Below, in pieces: positions 1 to 8,565 of a DNA stretch of 64,000 bases. The position numbers were made by a program, and so were the translations under genes. Where the stretch lies: positions 1 to 64,000 of the forward strand of contig CAWHGB010000003.1 of the NCBI GenBank assembly GCA_963828855.1. The letters are read 5' to 3'. The DNA comes from CAVVEQ01 sp963828855 (lineage in GTDB: Bacteria > Chloroflexota > Anaerolineae > Anaerolineales > Anaerolineaceae). A model generated the notes under the pieces. That model did no database searches and was not told where the DNA came from. It saw nothing but the letters and a program-made list of their open reading frames with translations. Every line of letters begins with the position of its first letter. The first letter of the stretch is position 1.

Positions 1-93
1 GGTAAAAGGTGTTGATTTCGAATGATCAAGTAGTGAGAAATTGTTAAATACTCACCGGAGTATCTGTCGCATTTTATTAATCAAGAGAATATT

Positions 94-549
94 ATGAGAC
101 TTGAATACAACAAGTTACAGAAAATTATTGAGTTACACGAAAAATTCCTATCTGGTAAAAAGGAAGGGAAAAAGGCGGAACTCACTCACGCTGAACTATA
201 TGGTGCAAATCTGGTCGGCGCGAATTTAAAAGGAGTGAATCTTGAAGGTGCTGATTTAAAGCGATCACTTCTTTGTGATTCCAATTTGGAAGGTGCTAAT
301 CTGAAGGGAGCATTTTTAAAACATGCGATTCTTGAGCGTGCCAACCTAAAAGATGCTAACCTAACAGGAGCAAGTCTGAGAGGAGCGAATCTCGAAAAAG
401 CAGATTTACGTGGGGCAATTCTTAGGGATGCTGAACTATTGGATTCTTCATTCAATGGTGCTTTGTTCGATGAAGCCACTATTTGGCCTAATGGGTTTGA
501 CCCAGAAATTAGTGGGATGATTCTCACTCCTGAAAAGGAGGTTATCTGA
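94..549 (+). CDS. Pentapeptide-repeat protein
   Basis: The protein has 151 residues. From about residue 28 to 120 it is built of five-residue A(N/D)LxG units, for example ANLVGANLKGVNLEGADL, which in this family fold as a right-handed quadrilateral beta-helix. A short charged N-terminal stretch (Lys/Glu-rich) precedes the repeats, and a non-repeat tail containing WPNGFDPEISG follows. There is no signal peptide or membrane segment. Pentapeptide proteins have diverse and often unknown roles, so no function is assigned. A weak AAGAG lies before the ATG. It ends 75 bases before the selenoperoxiredoxin on the same strand; whether the two share a transcript cannot be seen. Confidence 0.85.
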   Translation: MRLEYNKLQKIIELHEKFLSGKKEGKKAELTHAELYGANLVGANLKGVNLEGADLKRSLLCDSNLEGANLKGAFLKHAILERANLKDANLTGASLRGANLEKADLRGAILRDAELLDSSFNGALFDEATIWPNGFDPEISGMILTPEKEVI

Positions 550-624
550 AAACTCTTCACCAAAAAAATCGTGAATTATTCGAAATTGGTACGATTAAGA
601 TAATTCTCTAATTAAGGAGGTTAG

Positions 625-1332
625 ATGTCTGAAAAACCAGAAGGATGTGTTAAACCAACAAAGGGACCAATCCTGAATATTGAGCAAACTGCAGGACCCG
701 AAGCAATTTTCAAAAAGGAGGCGAGAATGGTTCAGGCACGCGTCGGTAAACCTGCTCCCGATTTTGAACTCAGTGCATTTCTGGATGGCGGGTTTAAAAA
801 TATAAAACTCTCTGATTACAAAGGAAAATGGATAGTCATCTGTTTCTACCCGGGTGATTTCACCTTTGTCTGACCGACGGAATTGTCGGCAGTTGCCGTC
901 AAATTTAACGAATTGAAATCCCTGGGAGTGGAGATTTTTGCCATTAGTACAGACAGCCGCTTTTCCCATAAGATCTGGCAGGAAGAGGAATTATCCAAAA
1001 TGGTGGAAGGAGGGGTTCCCTTTCCACTGCTTTCGGATGCTGGTGGACGGGTGGGAGATATCTATGGCGTTTACGATGAAGAAGCAGGTGTGGATATCCG
1101 CGGGCGTTTCCTGATCGATCCCGATTTTGTAATCCGCGCAATGGAGGTGATGACCCCGGAGGTTGGCCGGAATGTGATGGAATTGATTCGCCAGGTGAAG
1201 GCTTTCCAACACGTCCGGGCGACTGGGGAAGTTACCCCGGCAGGATGGCAGCCTGGCAAGCCTACTCTTAAACCTGGACCAGAGCTGGCTGGAAAAGTAT
1301 GGAAGGTTTGGAAGCCCGAACAGGCATTCTGA
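625..1332 (+). CDS. prxU: Selenocysteine-containing peroxiredoxin (AhpC/Prx family), read through an in-frame TGA
   Basis: Reading through TGA 871-873 gives 235 residues in one frame. The TGA falls exactly at the peroxidatic position of the motif PGDFTFV-U-PTELSAVAV, where ordinary family members have Cys. Sequence on both sides is well-conserved peroxiredoxin: KPAPDFEL, FAISTDSRFSHKIW, DIRGRFLIDPDF. Peroxiredoxins reduce peroxides in the cytoplasm, and selenocysteine forms (PrxU) are known. Thr80 of the PxxxTxxC/U motif is present. The usual C-terminal resolving Cys (VCPAGW in AhpC) is Thr204 here (EVTPAGW), and no Cys follows U83. The only Cys residues are Cys8 and Cys73. Two in-frame ATGs each have a strong ribosome site: 625 (AAGGAGG) and 727 (AAGGAGG), giving 235 or 201 residues. 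A nonsense mutation is the alternative, but the position and the downstream hairpin argue against it. Confidence 0.85.
871..906 (+). promoter_or_regulatory. Selenocysteine UGA codon with bacterial SECIS-like hairpin
   Basis: TGA is at 871-873. Downstream, CGGC (887-890) pairs with GCCG (895-898) around the loop AGTT. After a U-U mismatch (886/899) the stem continues as TTG/CAA (883-885 with 900-902). The apical loop starts 17 bases after the UGA and has G at its second position. Bacterial SECIS elements, read by SelB, are described as having the apical loop roughly 16-37 bases after the UGA, a short loop and a G among its first two bases, so the fit is good. The fold was done by eye. Confidence 0.6.
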
Positions 1333-1352
1333 AAATAGGGAATCAAATATTG

Positions 1353-1393
1353 AAAGGAGGAATTGCCAGTTATCTGACAATCCCTCCTTTTTT
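1353..1393. terminator. Bidirectional terminator between prxU and the dioxygenase
   Basis: AAAGGAGG (1353-1360) pairs with CCTCCTTT (1383-1390), with an inner ATTG/CAAT pairing, followed by a T run. It sits between two convergent genes. On the minus strand the A-rich upstream arm could also supply a U run. Confidence 0.6.
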
Positions 1394-1406
1394 GATTAAA
1401 TGTAAT

Positions 1407-2205
1407 TTACCACAACAACCCGAGGCTGCGTTTACCGAGTATCTTGTCATCGAAAACCACCTGTGCAGGTGTGCCAGCCATCCCCTGGCAAACGTGCAAC
1501 GGAAGGAGGTGCTCCTCGCGCGGATGGCAATAGCGCGCCGAGGGAGCTTTCTCCCACTCCACCAATCGCTTTTCCCGTTCCACTTCCGTAAACGAACCTG
1601 TGCAGGTTTCGATCAGCCAGTCCTGGAAGGCATCATTGGCTGGGTCGGGTGAATCCAGGCTCTGCCAGGAAAATGCGTTCATATTGTGAAAGGAAAACCC
1701 GGAACCGATAACAAGTATATTTTCATTCTCGCAGCGCACCCAGCGCTTTGCCAAGTGCGATGTGCGCGGCAGCGTCCAACCCGCGGATGAGGGAGAGCTG
1801 GATGCAGGGGATATCGGCGTTTGGGAACATCATCTTCAGGGGGATGAAGAGCCCGTGATCAAATCCGCGGCTGGGATCGATCCGGGCGGGGATGTTCTTC
1901 CCTTCCAATAGCGAGACGATCCTCTGCGCGAGAGCGGGGTTCCCGGGGGCGGGATAGGTGATCTCGTAGGCTTCCTCCGGGAATCCGTAGTAATCATAGA
2001 ACATGGGCGGGTTTTCTGCGCCAAGGAGGGTGGGGACTTTTTCCTCCCAGTGGGCGCTGACGACGACAATAGCATCTGGGATGTGAAGTTTTACGGGCAG
2101 GGCGGTCATAAAGTCAATCATAGCCTTGTGACCCGGGTCGCCCAGGATCGGCAGTGGTCCGCCGCCGTGTGAAAAGTAAATTATCTGAAATTTTAATGGA
2201 CTCAT
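1407..2205 (-). CDS. LigB-type extradiol ring-cleavage dioxygenase (DODA family), frameshifted
   Basis: About 265 residues, the usual length for the 4,5-DOPA-dioxygenase-like family. These non-haem iron/zinc enzymes cleave catechol rings. Candidate metal ligands are visible in the family places: His in IIYFSHGGGPLP, SAHWE, FDHGLFIPL and GSGFSFHNM. A +1 frameshift lies near 1740, between ALGKALGAL and ENENILVIGSG; both halves are conserved. The start at 2205 is chosen because GGAG sits seven bases upstream and the protein then begins MSPLKFQ; an ATG at 2247 has no such site. It converges on prxU. The physiological substrate is not known. Confidence 0.75.
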
Positions 2206-2341
2206 GATTTTCTCCACTCCGGATTCTTTGTAAAACCATTCTATCACCCTGCGGTAATATGGTTAAATGACACAAGGCCTCATTCAAACCTGGAAAACCG
2301 CCTCCAGATTCGAGTTTATGAGCGTAAAATGATCTGGGTAT

Positions 2342-3028
2342 TTATTGGACTTTCAATCGATATCCAACACCCACCTCGGTGTGAATATAGGTGGGTCTGG
2401 AAGGATCGGGTTCTATCTTATGGCGGAGGTTGCTGATGTTTACCCGCAGGATATGGAGATCGTCATATCCGCTTCCCCAAACCTGGCTGAGAATTTGATG
2501 ATTGGTAATCACTTTTCCTGCAGAATTCACCAGCAACCGTAAAATGCCATACTCGGTAGGCGTCAGTTGAATTTCGTTCCCTTTAAATTTCACCAACCGG
2601 TTGGTCAGATCGACGGTTAGATCCCCCCCAGACCAGACAGGTTCTGGGGTTAAAGAATTACTCCGGCGCATCACCGTTCTTATCCTCGCCAGCAGTTCGC
2701 CAACCCCGAACGGTTTAGTCAGGTAATCATCCGCTCCGGAATCCAATGCCGCGATCTTATCCTCTTCCTGTTCTCGGACGGAAAGGATAATTATGGGAAT
2801 CTGCGACCACTCTCTGACGCGACGCGTGACCTCCAATCCATCAATATCCGGTAATCCCAGGTCCAGGATAAGAAGGTCCGGTCGATCCATGGTCAAACCA
2901 AATAGAGCAGATTCGCCCGTGGCAGCTTCGCTGACAGTGAATCCCTGCCCATTCAGGGCGACTCGCAGAAATCGCCGGATGGCAATTTCATCATCAACGA
3001 TCAGCACTTTCAGACCTGAAAACATCAT
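2342..3028 (-). CDS. kdpE: KdpE response regulator
   Basis: 228 residues in the OmpR/PhoB family. The receiver domain (about 5-120) has the acidic pair DD12-13, phospho-acceptor Asp56 (LLILDLGLPD) and a Lys in LTKPFG. The C-terminal winged helix (about 130-228) has LTPTEYGILRLLV and ends in GVGYRLKVQ. It is the transcriptional activator partner of KdpD. Its ATG overlaps the kdpD stop as ATGA, so the two are translationally coupled. It is the last gene of the kdp operon and is intact. Confidence 0.95.
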   Translation of the reverse strand: MMFSGLKVLIVDDEIAIRRFLRVALNGQGFTVSEAATGESALFGLTMDRPDLLILDLGLPDIDGLEVTRRVREWSQIPIIILSVREQEEDKIAALDSGADDYLTKPFGVGELLARIRTVMRRSNSLTPEPVWSGGDLTVDLTNRLVKFKGNEIQLTPTEYGILRLLVNSAGKVITNHQILSQVWGSGYDDLHILRVNISNLRHKIEPDPSRPTYIHTEVGVGYRLKVQ

Positions 3029-5675
3029 GTTTCAGTATCCTTATTGATCCTAATCGATAGAATGCTACCGCCCTCCGGACGATTTTTCGCAGTGATCGTT
3101 CCTTGATGTGCGTCAATGATTCCTTTACTGATCGCCAAACCCAAACCGGTGCCTGTGATCGATTCGGGGCGGGAAACCCTGTAAAACTTATCAAATACTT
3201 TTTCCAGATCTTCTTCAGGGATACCGATTCCTTTATCAATCACCTGGATCTCAATTTGAAGGTTTGTCTGGATAACAATGATAGAAATCGGTGTATCTTT
3301 CGGAGAATATTTGACTGCATTGTCGATAATATTGACCAAAGCCTGGCAGAATAAAGCAAAATCAAGTGAAACGAGCGGTAAATCCGGGGGTATCGTCACC
3401 TTAATCGGTCTGTTTTCCAATCGCTCATCGAGTTGTTCCAATGCTGTGCCAATCAAGTCCTGAATATCACAGGGTTCGCAGCGAAGATGGATCGCACCCG
3501 CTTCAAGGCGGGTCATGTTGAGCAGGTTACCCACCAACCGGTTCAGCCGCATGGCTTCGTTATAAGCGGTTTCGATCAAATTCTGACGGTCAGTTTTATT
3601 CAAATTAAGAGATTTTTCCCGGAGACTGCTCAAAGCACCGGTGATACTGACCAGGGGTGTTCGGAGATCGTGGGAGATCGAATTGAGCAGGGCGGATTGA
3701 AGTGCTTCCGTTGCCTTCAATAATTCCGCCTGATGAGCCTGCTCTGCGAGGTCAGCTCTTTCGATCGCAAGGGCAGCCTGGTTGGCGAAAGCATTAAAAA
3801 TCTGTCTTTGTTCTGGTGTGGAGATCTTAAGTGTTGCCAAAGGGTGGATCCCAAGAACACCGATCATACCCCGGGAAGTTTTCAGGGGTTGACAGCGGAT
3901 CGTCGAAGCTGGCAATGTCTCTGTTTCAAGTCCTGCTGGTTGATCGTGATCAAATGCCCAGGTGGCAACTGCCAGTTCATTTGTATCCGGTTGGTACTCT
4001 GGAGTAGCTGTAAAAAGCGAAAGCTCGCCATTTCTTTTCAGGAAGATAGCGACATCTTTTCCAAAGACCTGGCTGACGTGGGAGATGATAATTTCACCCA
4101 CCTGACGAAGATCAATTGCTGATGTAAGATCTCTTCCCAGGGAATAGAGCTCGGAGGTATATGCTTCCCGCTGGGTAGCTGCATCAGCCTGTTCCTTTGT
4201 CCGGGCAGTCAATGTGCTGATCACCACGCTCACAAGGAACAGTCCTATGAAGGTGATCAAATATTGAGTATCCGATACTGCCAGGGTCATATATGGGGGA
4301 ACCAGGAAAAAATCGAACGCCAATACCCCCAACAAAGAGGCTAAAAACGCAGGACCTCGTCCCAGGAAGATGGCCGCGATGACCACACAGACCAGGTAGA
4401 GCATGACCAGGTTGACTGGTTCAAGGTTACCCTGAATGAGCATCCCGAAGAACGTAGCAATTAAGATCAGTCCTACACTGAGTAAATACCGGATATAAGG
4501 CTGGTGGGGACGCCAGGTATCTGGGATTTTCCCTTCTTTACCATCTGGATGAGAACTGATGACATAAATATCGATATCACCACTCGCGTGGATCAACTGG
4601 TCCACAATTGACCCGAAAAGGAAATCCCTCCACCTCGGCTTAAGTGGTTTTCCGACGATGATCTTCGTGATATTGTGTTTCTGCGCGTACGCTAAAACGG
4701 TTTCCGGAAGGGTACGACCGGTGAGTACCTTCGTGCGGGCACCCAGTTCCTCGGCGAGCTGCAGGGTTTTGGATATTCTCTCCTGCCTGATGGGATCATT
4801 TACCGGCTCCGATGAGATATTCACATGCACAGCGTACCACTCAGCGTTAAGTTCATCCGATAATCGGCGAGTCGACCGGATCAACTTCTCAGATAAAACT
4901 CCTTCATTCACACACACCAGAAGGCGTTCGGCAGCCGGCCAGGGACCCTGGATCGCCATGCTGCGCATGTAGTTACGCAGCTGATCATCAACTCTATCCG
5001 CCGCCCTCCGAAGAGACATTTCCCGCAGTGCGGAGAGGTTTCCTTTACGAAAAAATTTCTCTATGGCAAGTTTTGCCTGATCTGGAATGTAAACCTTTCC
5101 TTCGCGAAGTCTGGTCAGAAGTTCATCCGGGGGAAGATCGATGACTTCCAGCTCGGATGCTTCATCGATAATCCGATCCGGAACGGTTTCCCTTACTTTG
5201 ATTCCCGTAACCTGCGCGATGGCATCATTCAGACTTTCAAGATGCTGGATGTTCAGGGTCGTGTAGACATCGATACCGGCGGTGAGGATATCCTCGATAT
5301 CAAGGTACCGTTTTGGATGCCGCGATCCAGGTGCATTTGAATGTGCCAGTTCGTCCACCAGAACTATTGCAGGTTTCCGGGCGATGATCCGGTCTGTATC
5401 GATTTCCTTTAACTTGATATTCTGATAACTGATTTCTTGAAGGGGAATGGACTCCAGGTCTTTTGCCAGATATTCCGTATCTTCGCGATGATGTGTTTCT
5501 ACATAACCGATGACAACATCAATTCCCTGTTCAGTCTCTGGTGGGCTGCCTCAAGCATGGCATATGTTTTTCCCACACCAGCGGCATAACCCAGGAAAAT
5601 CTTCAATTTCCCCTTGGTAGGGTTGGTTTCGTTCACTTGTTTTAACAATTCATCCGGATCCGGACGTTTATCCAT
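3025..5675 (-). CDS. kdpD: KdpD sensor histidine kinase, one frameshift
   Basis: Reconstructed length is about 884 residues, close to E. coli KdpD. Order of parts: N-terminal KdpD ATP-binding domain with Walker A GYAAGVGKT and VLVDELAHSNAPGSRH, a universal-stress-protein-like domain (RLLVCVNEG onward), four membrane segments (around ILIATFFGMLI, VNLVMLYLVCVVIAAIF, FLASLLGVLAFDFF and YLITFIGLFLVSVVIST), a GAF-like region, then dimerisation with SISHDLRTPL (His about 669) and an ATPase domain (NIIDNAVKYS, GTGLGLAI). One base is missing near 5520, between HQRLNRE and DVVIGYVETH. The ATG at 5675 begins MDKRPDPDELL. It senses potassium limitation in known systems and controls kdpFABC through KdpE. 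Confidence 0.92.
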
Positions 5676-5681
5676 TATTTA

Positions 5682-6280
5682 TTATTGTATATCATCCAGC
5701 GAGAGATTTAATTCCAGAACATTGACATAGGACAAACCTAAAAGACTCGAAAATTGATTTTCGATATGTTGATCAACGATCCTGGTGAGATCTGCTTCGC
5801 TCATACCCCGTGGCGAGTGCCACCCTGGGGATCTGGTAATACAGCTGCTTCGACGCTGATATCCGGGTCTAATCCCGAACCTGATGCTGTGACCAGATCC
5901 ACCGGGATGGGTAGTGTATTTTGCGGGTCAACGGAGCGTAAATAATCCACCCGGTGCTGGACATCGGTGATCAGTTTATTGGATAGCTGCCCAAGGTTTG
6001 ATCCGGTGGATCCGGTCAAATTCTCGGGATCAAATGGGGTATATGGAGAGCCGGATGTCGCTGAAGGCCTGCCCCAAAAATATTTTACCGACTGAAAATT
6101 CTGACCGATCAAGTCAGAGCCGACCGGTTTGCCATTTTTCTCGATAACGCTTCCATTGGCTTGATAGGGAAAGATGATTTGGGAAATCCCGGTTATCAGG
6201 ACGGGGTAAACCACCCCAAGCAGAATCGCAAAGAAAACCAAAAGAGACACTGCAGGACGTATCGATTTTCCTAATTCCAT
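5682..6280 (-). CDS. kdpC: KdpC potassium-transporting ATPase subunit C, frameshifted
   Basis: About 199 residues once two breaks (near 5842 and 5805) are bridged. It has one N-terminal membrane helix (PAVSLLVFFAILLGVVYPVL) and the family motifs GSDLIGQNF, YFWGRPSAT and GSGLDPDIS. Beyond the breaks the C-terminus continues with MSEADLTRIVDQHIE and ends LSLDDIQ, as expected for KdpC. KdpC stabilises the KdpFABC complex in the membrane and assists ATP binding by KdpB. Its stop is seven bases before the kdpD start. Confidence 0.85.
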
Positions 6281-6445
6281 ATTGTTCCCGTCGTACTTAA
6301 TACCATCCAGATCAAAGCTCCCAAAAATACCCAAACCTGGTAGCTCGATGGAATCCGAAAAGTTCCCGGTGAAACAGCCACGATCACCAAAGCCATCGTG
6401 GAAATGACCCCAAACCACCTTCGCATTTTTATGATTTTGTTTCAT
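6271..6445 (-). CDS. Small two-helix membrane protein encoded between kdpB and kdpC
   Basis: An AGGAG site followed by ATG at 6445 opens a frame MKQNHK. In a run of five A at 6424-6428 (one more than the frame allows) the sequence shifts into a frame reading MRRWFGVISTMALVIVAVSP and then YQVWVFLGALIWMVLSTTG, ending at TAG 6271-6273. Corrected, it has 57 residues with two predicted membrane helices and a basic start. It overlaps the kdpC start by ten bases. It is not KdpF, which is present at the normal place upstream of kdpA. I do not recognise its family. An association with the Kdp complex is inference from position only. Confidence 0.55.
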
Positions 6446-6453
6446 AAGTTCTC

Positions 6454-8563
6454 CTAATGAAATATGGAATAATGAAAGGAGCATGTCAATCAGTTTGATG
6501 CCAAAGAATGGTGCAATCAAACCCCCCAAACCATAGAGGATAAGATTGTCGCGTAAGCAATTGCGCTGCTGGTTTTGGTTTGTAAGGAACCCCTTTTAGG
6601 GCAAGCGGGATGAGGCAATAATGATCAAGGCATTGAAAATCACTGCCGAAAGGATCGCATTGAAGGGTGAGGATAAGTGCATAAAATTCAATGATCCCAG
6701 AATAGGGTATGTCGAGGCAAACGCAGCAGGGATGATCACAAAATATTTGCTGACGTCATTGGCAATGCTGAAGGTTGTCAGTGAGCCGCGGGTCATCAAC
6801 AATTGTTTGCCAATTTCAACGATCTCGATCAGTTTGGTCGGGTTGCTATCGAGATCGACCATATTCGCTGCTTCCCGGGCAGGCTGCGTTCCGGTATTCA
6901 TAGCCACTGCCACATCCGCCTGGGCTAAGGCAGGTGCATCATTGGTCCCATCGCCAGTCATGGCCACCAAACGCCCACCTGCCTGGTATTCACGGATCAA
7001 TTTTAATTTGGCTTCTGGTGTTGCTTGTGCTAAAAAGTCATCCACACCAGCTTCCGCAGCGATAGCCGCGGCAGTAAGGGGATTATCACCTGTGATCATC
7101 ACTGTTTTAATCCCCATCTTTCGCAGATGGGCAGAAACGCTCCTTAATCCCGCCTTTAACGATATCTTTGAGGTAGATCACACCGAGTGCTTCACCGTTC
7201 TGGGAAACAACCAGCGGAGTTCCACCCTGGTTGGCAATTTGCTCAATCCGTTGGATCAAATCCGGGGGCACTCGCTTTGCCATTCTCCTGAATTAATGCC
7301 AGCATCGCATCCGGTGCGCCTTTGCAAATCTTGAGTGCCATTGAAATTCACGCCAGAAATACGGGTTTGGGCGGTGAATGGGATAAAGTGCATGCCCCGT
7401 TGGGGCTTTTTCACTGGAACCAATAGTTTGACCCCGCAACCCATATTTTTCTTTGGCTAGAACAACAATCGATCTACCTTCCGGGGTTTCATCGATCAGG
7501 GAAGCCAGTTGTGAGGCTTTTACCAGCTCCTGATTTGTCCACACCTGACACCGGGATGAAATCCACAGCCTGGCGGTTCCCAAGTGTAATCGTGCCGGTT
7601 TTATCCAGCAGAAGAACATCCACATCACCGGCTGCTTCCACAGCCCTGCCGGACATGGCGATCACATTACGTTGGATCAGCCGGTCCATCCCGGCAATTC
7701 CGATGGCGGAAAGTAGTCCGCCAATGGTTGTTGGGATCAGACAAATCAATAGTGCGATTAGAACGGTTGTGGTGAGTGGGGATCCTTTCCCGGCAACGTC
7801 AACGCTATAAATTCGAAAAGGGCAGCAAGGTGATGCAGACCACCAGGAACACGATCGTGAAGCTGGAAAGAAGAACGCTCAGTGCGATCTCATTGGGGGT
7901 TTTTTGCCGCTTTGCACCTTCAACCAAGGAGATCATTTGATCCAGAAATCCCTCTCCGGGATCGGTGGTGACACGCGACGATCAACCAATCCGATAACAA
8001 TCGTGTTCCACCGGTAACAGCCGATCGATCACCACCAGCTTCACGAACGACGGGAGCGGATTCACCTGTGATCGCGCTTTCATCGACGGAAGCAATGCCT
8101 AGCGATAATTTCTCCATCTGCTGGTAGGATATCACCTATTTCAACCAGGTAGTGGTCACCTTTACGTAGGTTGCCGAAGAAACCACTTGGATTTCTTTAT
8201 GAGCTTCTTCCAGCGAGTTGCAAGTGCTAGTAATTTTTCTGGCAGGGGTATCCTGGCGTGACTTTCGCAAGGATTCAGCCTGGGCCTTTCCACGACCTTC
8301 TGCCAGTGCTTCGGAAAAATTTGCGAAAATCACGGTGAACCACAACCAGAAGGTGATAGCACCGATAAAGCTGGCAGGTGCTTCCCCTTTTCCAGTCAAT
8401 GCTTGAATCCATAATATCGTTGTCAATAAGCTGCCGATCTCGGTGACGAACATGACTGGGTTGCGTACCTGGTGCCTGGGATCTAATTTTCTCAGGGCAT
8501 CCAGGCAGGCTTTTCCGATATAATCTGTCTATTCAAAGAAGCGTGGGATGGAGATGTTTTCAT
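6454..8563 (-). CDS. kdpB: KdpB potassium-transporting P-type ATPase catalytic subunit, many frameshifts
   Basis: All family landmarks occur in order but in different frames: N-terminus MKTSPSHASLNRQ (ATG 8563), GSLLTTILWIQALTG, the TGES loop in DESAITGESAPVV, phosphorylation motif DKTGTITLGNRQ, KGAPDAML in the nucleotide-binding part, TGDGTNDAPALAQADV, and the C-terminal GGLIAPFFGIKLIDMLL. About ten indels break it (near 8540, 8165, 8100, 7985, 7815, 7545, 7400, 7340, 7130 and 6600); those near 8540 and 7815 lie in A or T runs. Catalytic residues are intact throughout. KdpB hydrolyses ATP to drive potassium import through KdpA. It starts two bases after the kdpA stop. The 3' end (6454) is uncertain. 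Confidence 0.85.
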
Positions 8564-8565
8564 GA

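Noticed and set aside
186..563. Long minus-strand frame across the pentapeptide gene (and similar antisense frames elsewhere)
   Set aside because: It is the shadow of a repetitive coding sequence; no ribosome site and no recognisable protein family.
874..889. Hairpin CCGAC-GGAATT-GTCGG directly after the UGA as the SECIS element
   Set aside because: Its loop begins only five bases after the UGA, closer than described bacterial SECIS elements. The alternative hairpin with apical loop at 891 fits better, though the two are mutually exclusive folds.
6281..6529. Fusion of the KdpB C-terminus to KdpC in one open frame
   Set aside because: The bridge translates to non-conserved sequence and results from indels; kdpC has its own ATG at 6280 and a small ORF lies between.
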